Of a stretch of DNA of 64,000 nt, positions 8,746 through 17,744 are shown one piece after another (the first letter of the stretch is position 1; the number at the start of each line of letters is the position of its first letter). This DNA comes from Pseudocalidococcus sp964653145 (GTDB lineage: Bacteria > Cyanobacteriota > Cyanobacteriia > Thermosynechococcales > Thermosynechococcaceae), in the NCBI GenBank assembly GCA_964653145.1, contig CAZZCG010000016.1:15787-79786 (forward strand). Reading direction: 5' to 3'. The notes beneath the pieces are model-generated. The model saw nothing but the letters and a program-made list of their open reading frames with translations, ran no database searches and was not told where the DNA came from. A program made the translations under genes and the position numbers.

Positions 8746-11700
8746 ATGGCCTGGCTCAATTTAACGTCTTTACTAGGACAAATTCGGCAGCCGCGCTCAC
8801 TCCGGACACTCTTTCTCGGTTTATTTTTATCCCAGGCCATCCCCGCAGTTGGCTTAATCATCTGGTTAACCCATCAATCCCGGACAGAAACTGTTCAAGA
8901 CCTCGTTAAAATCGTCACGGCTGAAACGAGCGAACGGGTTTCGACAATTATTGGTCAAGATTTAATTGCGGCTCAGACCATTAACAAGATCAACCAGGAT
9001 ATTGTTCAGACTGCTGACAGAAGCAACAACATCAGAGGACTTATAAACTCTTGTTTAATTCAACTCCAAAACTTTCCGGGTATTGCAGCCGTTGGGATTA
9101 CTCAAGTTGGGGGGTACACCTTTCGTCTCAGTCGATTGGCAACTGTCAAAAATGAATTTCAACTGGAATGGCTTGATGCTAACCGTCCCAACGAATTACA
9201 AATCTCACGCATTAACTTGAAAGGACAAACCCTGAGTCAGCTACCATCCCTTAAGCCTTTTGCGTTAGATGACTGGGCCTGGTATGAAAACTATGAAAAA
9301 ATCGGTGAACGAGCTTGGAGTGATCCCTATGTTACCCGTAATGACCCGAGCTTAGTTATTAGTAACTACGATACTCAGCGGAATCCCCAAACCCAGGCCA
9401 TTGAAACCATTTTTGTCAGTACCATAGAGTTTCGCCACCTTAATCGAATTCTTGAACAACAGACTTTTAAAGCCAATTCTCTTGTGATCATTGTCGAGCC
9501 CGATGGCAGCCTGGTTGGATCGTCGATCGCTGAAAAACCTTACTTCTTTGCGCCCACTCAAACTGGCCAGCCACCAACTCTGCAACGCCGGAAACTGCAA
9601 GATAGTTCTAACCCAATCCTTGTGGCCCTGCAACCGTTTCTCAGTCAAGCTCAAAATCTTCAAACTGGAAGTAATATCCTATTTCCCATCAAAGTTGACG
9701 GTAAAACCTATTATGTTGAAATTGAACAACTCAAGGAGAATGGCAGTATTGATTGGCTGTTGGTAACGGTCGTTTCCGAATCCCAATTTAGCGATGTCTT
9801 TGGCCAAAAACTTATCCCCACCATCGCCGCCACCGCTGTCCTGCTGATCTTTCTTTCTGGTATCAACCTTGCCGTTGCCCAGGCCGTGATTCACCCGATT
9901 AAAAAGCTCCAGAGAAATACCAAAACTCTTACCTATGAACCTGAGTCGGGGAAGTCAAACTTAATCCCCATTAAGGAAGTTCAGGATCTGGACAGTGCCT
10001 TTCGGGAGATGACGGAAAAAATTCAGCATACCCTGAACCAATTCCAAATCACTAATGTTGAATTGGAAGACCAACGGGCCCACCTAGCCCAAATTCTCGA
10101 TGCATTACCTGTGGGGGTTGGTATCCATGAGGCGGATGGTCAGCTTAGCTATATGAACCCCACTGGCTTGAAGTTTCTTGGCCTGGAAAAACTTCCTGAT
10201 TTCCATGGCACCCCCAACCTGAACCAAGACTTCCACCTCTACCAGACCGGGACAGATCGACTCTACCCCCCCGAAAAACTCCCCGCTGTCCAAGCTCTGC
10301 AGGGCCAAATCTGTGAAATTGATGACATCGAAGTCCGCCATGGGGAATTCAAGCGAATCTTAGCTGCCCGAAGCACGCCCCTGTATAACCAGGCCGGAAC
10401 CGTCGAAGCGGCCCTTGTTGCCTTTTTAGATATTACGGATCGCAAACACATTCAGGAAATTTTAGAAAACTACAATGCCACCCTGAGCCAAGAGGTTGCT
10501 GCCCGCACCCAGGCCCTGCAAAAAAGCGAAGAAAAGTTCCGTTTTGCCCTGCAATCAACCGTTACCAGTTGGTGGGATTGGAATGTCCTTACCAATGAGG
10601 TCGATTGGTCAGAAAATTTTGATGAAATGGTTGGCCGCCCCCCCAATTCCTACCCAAAAAATGTTGAGTCTTTTCTGAGCTTTCTCCATCCTGATGATGT
10701 GGAACCGACCCGCTCCCAACTGATGGAGTCTCTGGCAACCGATGTACCCTACAAAACCGAATTTCGCTTTGTCCATCCTGATGGTTCAATTCGCTGGATC
10801 ATGGCCACCGGAACTGTCCAACGGGATGAAAACGGCCAAGCCCTGCGCATGAGTGGGATTAACCTCGACATTACTGAACGGAAAGAAACTGAAGAAGCCC
10901 TGAAAAAAAGCGAACAACGCCTGAGAATGGCCCTGGAATCCACTTCGACCCATTGGTGGGAACGGGACTTAAAAACTGGAGAAGCAAATTGGTCTGAGGC
11001 CTGGGAAACTCTCCTGGGCTATGCACCCAACACCTTTGAGAAAAACAAAGACACGTTTTTTCATCTGCTGCATCCTGAGGATCGCGACCGAGTTCATGAC
11101 CAAATTGAAGCGACGATTCGTACAGGTCAGTCCCATCAAACTGAATTTCGCCTCAGAAATGCTGATGGAACCTATTTGTGGCTGTTTGAAACCTGCAACG
11201 TAGAGTATGACGAGTTAGGGAAACCGATGCGGATTTCTGGATTAAACGTCAATATTACCCCACTCAAAGAAATTCAGCTGGCTTTGGCGGAACGGGAAGC
11301 GATGATGCAGGCCCTGTTTGATCAAGCCTCTCAATTTACAGCACTGCTCACCCCCACAGGTCAAGTCGTCAAAGTCAATCAACGGGCCTTGGATTTTGCC
11401 GATGTCACAACTGCTGAGATTCTCCATCAAGATTTTTGGCACACCCCTTGGTGGCAATATTCCGACCAGGCCCAGACCGACCTCCAATCAGCGATTAACC
11501 AGGCCAGCCAAGGGATGATGATTCGCTATGACGTGGAAAATCAAGGTAGTCACGGGCAACGGGTGATTTTAGACTTCTCGATCCGCCCCATTTACGACAG
11601 CGATCACCGGATTATCTATCTCCTCTGTGAAGGGCGCGACATCACCGATAAGTTTCAAATACAACAGGCCCTCCAAGAAAGTGAAGAACGCTTCCGGCAA

Positions 11701-12642
11701 ACCTTCCAAACCACCGCCGTCAGTAGTGCCTTGATTTCCCTGGATGGCAAGTTCTTAGAAGTCAACCCGGCGTTTTGTGACTTGTTGGGCTACGGTTCTA
11801 CGGAATTAATTGATCGGAATGTGGCCGAAGTTACGGATGCGGATTCAGTGCCATTCCGGGAAGACTTAACCCAGCAACTCTTGAGCCGGGAAATCATGGC
11901 CTACACCCAAGAACGCCGCTATCAACATCGGGATGGGCATTGGATCTGGGGGTTACTCAATGTCAGCTTGGTACGGGATGAACAGCAACAACCGCTTTAT
12001 TACGTTTGCCAAATTCAAAACATTGACCCACTGAAACAGGCCCAAGAAAAACTGCAACAGGTCAACAGCGAACTGGAACGCCTCACCCAAATAGATGGCC
12101 TAACAGGGGTTTACAACCGCCGCTTCTTTGACCAGGCCCTAGAACACGAGTGGCAAATTGCATTTCGAGAAAGTGAATCCCTAGCCCTGCTGATGCTGGA
12201 TATTGACTATTTCAAGCTGTATAACGACACCCTTGGGCACCAGGCCGGTGATCACTGTTTGCGGATTGTTGCCGCTGTTCTCCAGGATTCTGTCCATCGA
12301 ACCTCCGATGTCGTGGCGCGCTATGGCGGGGAAGAATTTGCCTTGATTTTGCCACGCACAGATTTACCTGGGGCGATTGTCATTGCCGAACGAATTCAAA
12401 CCCTCATGGCCCGTCAAGCAATCCCCCATCCGGCCTCGGAAATTTCCCCTCAAGTCACCGTCAGTATCGGCATTCACAGTGCAATTCCCCGGCCTGGGTT
12501 ACCCCTCAGAACCTGGATCAAAAATGCTGATGATGCCCTCTACCAAGCCAAGCAACGGGGGCGTAATCGTTATGTTGTCCTTGAGGAAGTGTTGACCGCC
12601 GCCACTAAAATTGAAGCAGAACTCCATCTCCCCGAAGATTAG
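8746..12642 (+). CDS. Membrane sensor diguanylate cyclase with five PAS domains
   Basis: About 1298 residues from the ATG at 8746; an in-frame TTG six bases earlier is also possible. Order: membrane helix near 20-42, a long extracytoplasmic dCache-like sensor to about 350, a second helix near 355-382, a HAMP-like linker, PAS domains beginning near residues 447, 593, 721, 852 and 978, then a GGDEF domain from about 1112. The GGDEF core is intact: DGLTGVYNRR, DIDYFKLYND and the active-site loop GGEEF near 1193. It should therefore make cyclic di-GMP in response to a periplasmic ligand and to cytoplasmic signals. No EAL domain is present. The second and third PAS domains look like a tandem duplicate (both contain W-rich starts and FLHPDD / LLHPED). 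It is monocistronic. Confidence 0.9.
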   Translation: MAWLNLTSLLGQIRQPRSLRTLFLGLFLSQAIPAVGLIIWLTHQSRTETVQDLVKIVTAETSERVSTIIGQDLIAAQTINKINQDIVQTADRSNNIRGLINSCLIQLQNFPGIAAVGITQVGGYTFRLSRLATVKNEFQLEWLDANRPNELQISRINLKGQTLSQLPSLKPFALDDWAWYENYEKIGERAWSDPYVTRNDPSLVISNYDTQRNPQTQAIETIFVSTIEFRHLNRILEQQTFKANSLVIIVEPDGSLVGSSIAEKPYFFAPTQTGQPPTLQRRKLQDSSNPILVALQPFLSQAQNLQTGSNILFPIKVDGKTYYVEIEQLKENGSIDWLLVTVVSESQFSDVFGQKLIPTIAATAVLLIFLSGINLAVAQAVIHPIKKLQRNTKTLTYEPESGKSNLIPIKEVQDLDSAFREMTEKIQHTLNQFQITNVELEDQRAHLAQILDALPVGVGIHEADGQLSYMNPTGLKFLGLEKLPDFHGTPNLNQDFHLYQTGTDRLYPPEKLPAVQALQGQICEIDDIEVRHGEFKRILAARSTPLYNQAGTVEAALVAFLDITDRKHIQEILENYNATLSQEVAARTQALQKSEEKFRFALQSTVTSWWDWNVLTNEVDWSENFDEMVGRPPNSYPKNVESFLSFLHPDDVEPTRSQLMESLATDVPYKTEFRFVHPDGSIRWIMATGTVQRDENGQALRMSGINLDITERKETEEALKKSEQRLRMALESTSTHWWERDLKTGEANWSEAWETLLGYAPNTFEKNKDTFFHLLHPEDRDRVHDQIEATIRTGQSHQTEFRLRNADGTYLWLFETCNVEYDELGKPMRISGLNVNITPLKEIQLALAEREAMMQALFDQASQFTALLTPTGQVVKVNQRALDFADVTTAEILHQDFWHTPWWQYSDQAQTDLQSAINQASQGMMIRYDVENQGSHGQRVILDFSIRPIYDSDHRIIYLLCEGRDITDKFQIQQALQESEERFRQTFQTTAVSSALISLDGKFLEVNPAFCDLLGYGSTELIDRNVAEVTDADSVPFREDLTQQLLSREIMAYTQERRYQHRDGHWIWGLLNVSLVRDEQQQPLYYVCQIQNIDPLKQAQEKLQQVNSELERLTQIDGLTGVYNRRFFDQALEHEWQIAFRESESLALLMLDIDYFKLYNDTLGHQAGDHCLRIVAAVLQDSVHRTSDVVARYGGEEFALILPRTDLPGAIVIAERIQTLMARQAIPHPASEISPQVTVSIGIHSAIPRPGLPLRTWIKNADDALYQAKQRGRNRYVVLEEVLTAATKIEAELHLPED

Positions 12643-12663
12643 TTGACCCATCGGGATATCCGT

Positions 12664-13284
12664 CTAAGGCAGTCGCTTGCGCCTCAGGAGTCGTTTGCTG
12701 AGCCAGAATAGTCCAGCCACCCCAATCATGATCAGAACCCCCTTAGAAATAGGCGCCAAATACTCTTCCACAAGATGATATTTATTGCCCAAGATAAATC
12801 CCAAATAGGTAAGCAGGCCGACCCAGGCCGTGATGCCAATGCTGGAGAATACCAAAAACTGGCCTGGATTCATCTCCGTCAAGCCTGCGGGTAAAGAAAT
12901 CATCGAACGAATTCCCGGCACTAACCGGCCCCAGAGCACCACCGAATTGCCATAGCGTTGGAACCAAACCTGGGAGCGGACAATATCTTTCCCGGAGATG
13001 CCGCACCACTTGCCATAGCGATCAAATAGGCGCCGTAATCGATCTGCCTTGAGCTTGTAACCAATGTAATACCAGGGCAGAGCCCCCAGCAGGGTACCAA
13101 TGACTCCGGCAAGAATCACCAGGCCCAGATTCATTTTTCCTTGAGAGGCTGCAAACCCCGCCAAGGGCATGATTAATTCCGAGGGAATCGGAGGAAACAG
13201 GTTTTCCAGGAGCATCAACAGGGCAATCCCCACATAGCCCAACTGCCCAATCAAATCCACAATCCACTGAGTTAAGTCGGCCAC
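12664..13284 (-). CDS. DedA-family (VTT domain) membrane protein
   Basis: 206 residues from a GTG at 13284, chosen because AGGTGAGG lies just upstream; a longer frame starting with TTG at 13326 is less likely. The protein is hydrophobic with four to five membrane spans and the DedA signature LENLFPPIPSELIMPLAGF near residue 25, followed by a conserved W/G-R-L-VPGIRSMISLPAG segment near 120. DedA/VTT proteins act in the inner membrane and in several bacteria move lipid carriers such as undecaprenyl phosphate or help maintain membrane potential; which substrate applies here is not visible. It is divergent from mltA. Confidence 0.88.
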   Translation of the reverse strand: MADLTQWIVDLIGQLGYVGIALLMLLENLFPPIPSELIMPLAGFAASQGKMNLGLVILAGVIGTLLGALPWYYIGYKLKADRLRRLFDRYGKWCGISGKDIVRSQVWFQRYGNSVVLWGRLVPGIRSMISLPAGLTEMNPGQFLVFSSIGITAWVGLLTYLGFILGNKYHLVEEYLAPISKGVLIMIGVAGLFWLSKRLLRRKRLP

Positions 13285-13631
13285 GGGAGACCTCACCTGA
13301 ATACCAACCAGCCGAAATAATCTCAAGGATTTGCATATTTCCCGGAGTTGGCTGTTTGCCCATGATAGGAACTTTGATCAATGGGTGACTAGAGTCCTTG
13401 TTTTAACAGGAGAGCACAAAAATGACGTCAATCCCGATGAGTAAATGGATGTAGGGTTTTTAAGGGCCGGAATGACCATGGATCCGTTAGCTTTAGTTGA
13501 GGAGACCTATAGTGCTGTGGATGTCTCCATGGAGGAAAGCCCGTGGTTGCAATCTGTCCGTCCCACCTGGGAACTTAATCAGAAGGATGAGGCGACATGG
13601 AATCGTGGTGCCAGGAGTTGAAACAATAGCC
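13285..13631. other. Divergent intergenic region dedA-mltA
   Basis: About 347 bases between two divergent genes. Apart from a possible 49-residue open frame (listed separately) I see only promoter-type sequence: no tRNA and no riboswitch. Confidence 0.4.
13472..13621 (+). CDS. Possible small protein upstream of mltA
   Basis: An ATG-started frame of 49 codons ends ten bases before the chosen mltA ATG. The predicted peptide begins MTMDPLALVEETYSAVD and is acidic, with a coherent composition (several E/D, W and L) rather than the basic, proline-rich look of a random frame. A weak AAGGG lies about five bases upstream of the ATG. I do not recognise it. It could be a coupled leader peptide or a real small protein, or simply chance. 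The alternative TTG start for mltA at 13497 would overlap it in another frame, which is one reason I prefer the later mltA start. Confidence 0.25.
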   Translation: MTMDPLALVEETYSAVDVSMEESPWLQSVRPTWELNQKDEATWNRGARS

Positions 13632-14834
13632 ATGCTTGCCGGTTTACCGAAAATTTTGCTTGACAGTACCGTGGCAATTATTTCCAGTCTGGCTATTACC
13701 GCCCAGACCCCACTCTTGGGTATTGGCCCCCTGCAATTGGTTCAAACTCCCCAACTGCCCGCAACCACTGGCCTGGATCAGCAACTTTGGGGACCACACA
13801 ACGACCGCCAAAACCTAATTCGTGCCATTGATCATAGCCTCCACTACCTCAATTCCCCGAAAGCAATTCGTGATTACCAAACCTATACATCCCCCGGCCA
13901 ACCCGGTGCAGCTTTTGGCCCCAACCTCCGCCAACGGGTGATGCGTAGCCTCCAGCGTTTTCGCCAACTCGTTATCCATAGCTCTTCCCCCCAGGCCCTC
14001 CAAGCCGCAGTTAAGCAGGAATTTGCCTTCTATCAGTCCGTTGGTCATGATCAGGTCGGAACCGTTCACTTTACCGGGTATTACGAAGCGGTTTATCGAG
14101 CCAGTCCGGTTCCCACAGCTGAGTTTCGCTATCCAATCTATGGTCGTCCGGCAAATTTTGAGCGTTGGCCCAAACCCCATCCCACCCGCGCTGACTTAGA
14201 AGGCATTGATGGGTTGCAGGGGGCAAGGGGTAAGCTACGGGGCCTGGAATTGGCCTGGTTAGCCGATCGCATGGAAGCCTTTCTAATTCAAGTCCAAGGT
14301 TCAGCCCAACTCCAACTCACAAACGGCAAAACCATGACTGTTGGCTATGCGGGTAAAACCGACTATCCCTACACCAGCATCGGCCAAGAGCTAATCAAGG
14401 ATGGCAAAATTCCTCGCGATGAATTAACTTTGCCGCGGCTGTTGAGCTACTTCCAGGCCAACCCAGCCGAACTCGACATCTATATTCCTCGCAATCAGAG
14501 CTTTGTGTTTTTTAAAAATACCCAAGGCGGCCAAGCTCAAGGTAGTCTCAGTGTTCCCGTTACCGCCGAGCGTTCCATTGCCACCGATAAATCACTGATG
14601 CCCCCAGGTGCTTTAGCCCTAATCTCAACCGACATCCCCGAAAAAACCGCCAGTGGTGAAATCCGGCTGACCCCCATGAGTCGTTTTGTTCTAGATCAGG
14701 ATACGGGGAGTGCCATTCGTGGGGCTGGGCGCGTCGATCTCTACATGGGAACCGGGGATACAGCTAAAGCCAGAGCCGGGTTGATCAATTATTCTGGAGC
14801 CCTATTTTATCTCCTGTTACGGGAGACCCAGTAA
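13632..14834 (+). CDS. mltA: Membrane-bound lytic murein transglycosylase A (MltA)
   Basis: 400 residues from the ATG at 13632; the frame stays open upstream to a TTG at 13497 but that extension is basic and not signal-like. The start chosen gives a hydrophobic N-terminus resembling a signal or anchor. The MltA domain spans about 100-310, including VHFTGYYEAVYRAS and FLIQVQGSAQL. The C-terminal 3D domain contains GAGRVDLYMGTGD, which holds the catalytic aspartate region. The enzyme cleaves the MurNAc-GlcNAc bond of peptidoglycan to 1,6-anhydro products in the periplasm. No lipobox cysteine is evident, so the anchoring differs from the E. coli lipoprotein. Confidence 0.88.
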   Translation: MLAGLPKILLDSTVAIISSLAITAQTPLLGIGPLQLVQTPQLPATTGLDQQLWGPHNDRQNLIRAIDHSLHYLNSPKAIRDYQTYTSPGQPGAAFGPNLRQRVMRSLQRFRQLVIHSSSPQALQAAVKQEFAFYQSVGHDQVGTVHFTGYYEAVYRASPVPTAEFRYPIYGRPANFERWPKPHPTRADLEGIDGLQGARGKLRGLELAWLADRMEAFLIQVQGSAQLQLTNGKTMTVGYAGKTDYPYTSIGQELIKDGKIPRDELTLPRLLSYFQANPAELDIYIPRNQSFVFFKNTQGGQAQGSLSVPVTAERSIATDKSLMPPGALALISTDIPEKTASGEIRLTPMSRFVLDQDTGSAIRGAGRVDLYMGTGDTAKARAGLINYSGALFYLLLRETQ

Positions 14835-15108
14835 ATTCGAACCACTGGTGTCAGTAAGTTAGGGCGCCATCTTCCCAAAACAGCCAGTGGAAAGTTGAGC
14901 TACTCAAAACCAGAGTCGGGAAACCATTAAGTTATTTTGCACAATCAACCGACTAACTTATCGGAATGCCCAGTTAAAGCCCAAAATATAACAAAAAAGC
15001 ATGAACAGTCCTGTGCAACTCAGATAACTGACTTGTCGGGACGGGCAGAGGATGCTGTTCCAACTAAGCTATAGTTGTAGCAAACAATTATTATTTTTTA
15101 TATAAATC

Positions 15109-17346
15109 ATGGTTAACTCTGCTCCTCCCTATCCAGCTCAAGAAGAGTCAGAGCTTAGCCTGCGTCACCTCGTCGCGATTCTGAAAAAGCGCCTGCCAAT
15201 TTTTTGCGTTACCTTTGGTGGCGTTTTTGGAGTCGTGGCTTTTTCGACGTTGACTGAGACACCCATATTTCAAGCTAGTGGCACAATTCTAATTCAGCGA
15301 CAAAACCAAGCCGGAGTTCTAAGTGGCCTGGGGGAAATTGCAGAGTTGGGAAACCTAACTAACAATGCTAATCCCCTACCCACGCAAATAGCTCTCTTAT
15401 CCTCAAACGTAGTCCTGAAGCAAACTATTCAAGATCTAAATAGCAAAAATCAAAATGACCCTGGGTTAGATCTATCCTTAGGGGCTCTCCGGGGAGGGAT
15501 TGACGTTGCTGCGATTCCTCAAACAGACCTGATTACTGTCTCGTTTCGTGATGCTAACCCCGAGCGGGCAGTTAAGGTCGTTAACCAGTTAATGGAGAAC
15601 TATGTAGAACGCAGTACAGATATCAGTCGTGGGCAAAAAAGAGCCGTCCGTGAATTTATTGAATCTCAAATTCCTCTTGCTCAAGAAAACTTTGAAAACG
15701 CCCTAGCTAAGCTTCGAGAATTTCGTGATGAACGTAATATTGTCAACATTGAAGCTCAAACCGACAACTTGGTTCAACAGGTCAGTGTCCTTGAGCAACA
15801 AATCCTTGATACTCAGGTACAGTTGGCCCGCCTTAATGAGTCGCAATCTCGCCTGCAAACTTTGCTGGGAACGAATTTTGCAGATGCAGCTACCACAGCG
15901 ACCCTAGCCCAATCCCCTGGAGTGCAAGCGGCCATAGCATCCATTCAGACTACTCAAGCTGAGTTAGATCAAGCCCGTTCTCGCTATACTGCCTCACACC
16001 CAAGTATCCAAACCCTTGAACGGCAACTTTTGGAGCAAAAACAACGATTGGATGCGCGCGTTGGCGAGTTGGTGGATGAAAGCGCTCTGACCGGGAGGAG
16101 CCAAATCTCTGCATTTCAGCCAGGGCAAATTAATTTAGATTTGATGAAAGAGCAGATCACCAATGATATTTTGATCGATGCCTTAGGCAAACAGATGAGT
16201 AACTTGTCGGAAGCATACCAACGCCGACAAGCGATGGCTGCCCAACTCCCCCAGATTGAACAAGATTTGGTTCGTCTACAGGTGGATGTGGAAACCACTC
16301 AAGCTCGATTTACTAGTCTTCTGAGTGCATTGCAGGATGCTCGCATCGCCGAGAATCAGGATGTAGGCAATGTTGTGATTACGCAACCCGCTGATGAAGC
16401 AATCGGCCCTGTCTCGCCCCGGGTTCAAAATGACCTTTTGATGGGAGGCTTGCTGGGTATCGTCTTTGGCATAACGGCTGTGCTCCTCAGGGAATACACG
16501 GATCAAACCTTGAGAACACCCATCGAAGTCCAACAAGTTTTTCCAGGTTTAAACCGCATTGGCTTTGTTCCTGACTTTTACACCATTCGTCGTAAAGCAT
16601 CGAATACGACTAACGATTGGTCACTCCCAGACTCCATTGTGTTTGAGCAAAATCCCATTTCTGTGGTTCAAGAAGCCTATCGAATGCTCTTTGCCAACAT
16701 TCGCTACAGCAATGTTGATGAAAATCTTAAGGTTCTAGCCATTACCAGTTGCGTTCAAGGAGAGGGCAAATCAACAACTGTAGCTAACCTAGCCCTAGCT
16801 ATGGCGGAACTTGGACTGAAGGTTTTGGTCTTAGACCTTGACCTCAGACTACCTTCACAGCACGGGTTTTGGCAAATTCAAAATCGTATTGGTCTTACCA
16901 GCCTGTTTGTCGATGGCACTCCTCTAAAGGATGTCATTCATAGTCATAATTCCCAAGTTGATATCATCACAACTGGCCCTGTTCCCCCCAGTCCGCTACA
17001 ACTGATTGAGTCAAAGCGCTTCAACGAATTTATTGGCTACATGAGAAAGCACTATGATTACATCTTATTTGATTTGCCCCCGCTCTCAGTTGCAACAGAG
17101 TCCGTTACCCTGAGTCAAATTGCCGATGGAACATTATTAGTGGCGCGATTAGGGGTACTGAAGCGACCTTCAGCGGTGAACGTTAAAGACGTATTTTTAC
17201 CCAACCTGAAAAATGTGATCGGACTTGTCATGAATAGTTTTACCTTGGGCAATAATGAAGGATATTATTATTACTATAAAAAATCCCTGGAACCTCAAAA
17301 TCTTCAATATCGACTCAAAAAACTTATGTCTAGGCAAAACCGTTAA
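15109..17346 (+). CDS. Wzc-like polysaccharide copolymerase / BY-kinase (orphan copy)
   Basis: 745 residues. An N-terminal Wzz domain with a membrane helix near 30-50 is followed by a long periplasmic coiled coil, a second helix near 440-460 and a cytoplasmic bacterial tyrosine-kinase domain. That domain has Walker A SCVQGEGKSTT near 547, Walker A' VLVLDLDLR and Walker B YILFDLPPLS. The tail has a tyrosine cluster GYYYYYKKS, the expected autophosphorylation site. It should control chain length and export of an exopolysaccharide or capsule. It stands alone, about 28 kb from the polysaccharide locus, which has its own paralogue at 45589-47820. The immediate upstream sequence is very AT-rich, consistent with a promoter. 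Confidence 0.9.
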   Translation: MVNSAPPYPAQEESELSLRHLVAILKKRLPIFCVTFGGVFGVVAFSTLTETPIFQASGTILIQRQNQAGVLSGLGEIAELGNLTNNANPLPTQIALLSSNVVLKQTIQDLNSKNQNDPGLDLSLGALRGGIDVAAIPQTDLITVSFRDANPERAVKVVNQLMENYVERSTDISRGQKRAVREFIESQIPLAQENFENALAKLREFRDERNIVNIEAQTDNLVQQVSVLEQQILDTQVQLARLNESQSRLQTLLGTNFADAATTATLAQSPGVQAAIASIQTTQAELDQARSRYTASHPSIQTLERQLLEQKQRLDARVGELVDESALTGRSQISAFQPGQINLDLMKEQITNDILIDALGKQMSNLSEAYQRRQAMAAQLPQIEQDLVRLQVDVETTQARFTSLLSALQDARIAENQDVGNVVITQPADEAIGPVSPRVQNDLLMGGLLGIVFGITAVLLREYTDQTLRTPIEVQQVFPGLNRIGFVPDFYTIRRKASNTTNDWSLPDSIVFEQNPISVVQEAYRMLFANIRYSNVDENLKVLAITSCVQGEGKSTTVANLALAMAELGLKVLVLDLDLRLPSQHGFWQIQNRIGLTSLFVDGTPLKDVIHSHNSQVDIITTGPVPPSPLQLIESKRFNEFIGYMRKHYDYILFDLPPLSVATESVTLSQIADGTLLVARLGVLKRPSAVNVKDVFLPNLKNVIGLVMNSFTLGNNEGYYYYYKKSLEPQNLQYRLKKLMSRQNR

Positions 17347-17596
17347 GAATTTGATTCATTGTTTGAATTGCAAATATGTTTGATCCAAATCTTGAATCTT
17401 GGGGTTAGTTGTATCCATTAAATGCTCTGCTCAATTGCACCCATGAAACCTTTCAAGCTCTCTAGCTTAATCTTCGGATTCACAGAATTCATTTCTACAA
17501 TTTTCGAGTCTCAACTCTGTTATTTGAACTCCAAGGTAATGCTTGAAAACTAAATGCTTGATCCTCTGTGAATGAATGTGACGTAGATTTTTTTCG

Positions 17597-17625
17597 TTGA
17601 CCAGTTTAAATATTGATGATAAAAT
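17597..17625 (+). promoter_or_regulatory. Sigma-70-type promoter of thiC
   Basis: A -35 hexamer TTGACC (17597-17602) is separated by exactly 17 bases from a -10 hexamer TAAAAT (17620-17625). The expected transcription start near 17632 falls immediately before the riboswitch P1 strand, which supports the assignment. Confidence 0.75.
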
Positions 17626-17633
17626 TAAAATCA

Positions 17634-17724
17634 AGCTAGGGGTGTCTGGCCAAGCCCATTAACACGGCCCAGACTGAGACAAACCCTTAGAACCTGAACC
17701 GGGTCATACCGGCGGAGGGAAGCT
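17634..17724 (+). ncRNA. TPP riboswitch (THI element)
   Basis: Conserved THI-box blocks are seen in order: GGGGTG after the P1 strand, CTGAGA at 17674-17679, ACCCTT at 17683-17688, GAACCTGAACCGGGT from 17690, and CATACCGGCGGAGGGAAGCT running to 17724. The outer strands AGCT (17634-17637) and AGCT (17721-17724) can pair as P1. The element ends about 20 bases before the thiC ATG, with TGAGG as ribosome site between, so TPP binding probably blocks translation or stops transcription of thiC. Confidence 0.93.
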
Positions 17725-17744
17725 GTTTATTGAGGTTTTGAACA

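Larger units (their letters stand above)
17347..17744. other. thiC leader region
   Basis: About 398 bases. The left 240 bases after the kinase gene show no gene that I can support. The right part contains a promoter and a TPP riboswitch, listed separately. Confidence 0.6.

Noticed and set aside
14835..14870. TTCGAACC-like string that resembles a tRNA T-loop
   Set aside because: No acceptor stem, anticodon arm or 76-base fold could be built around it.
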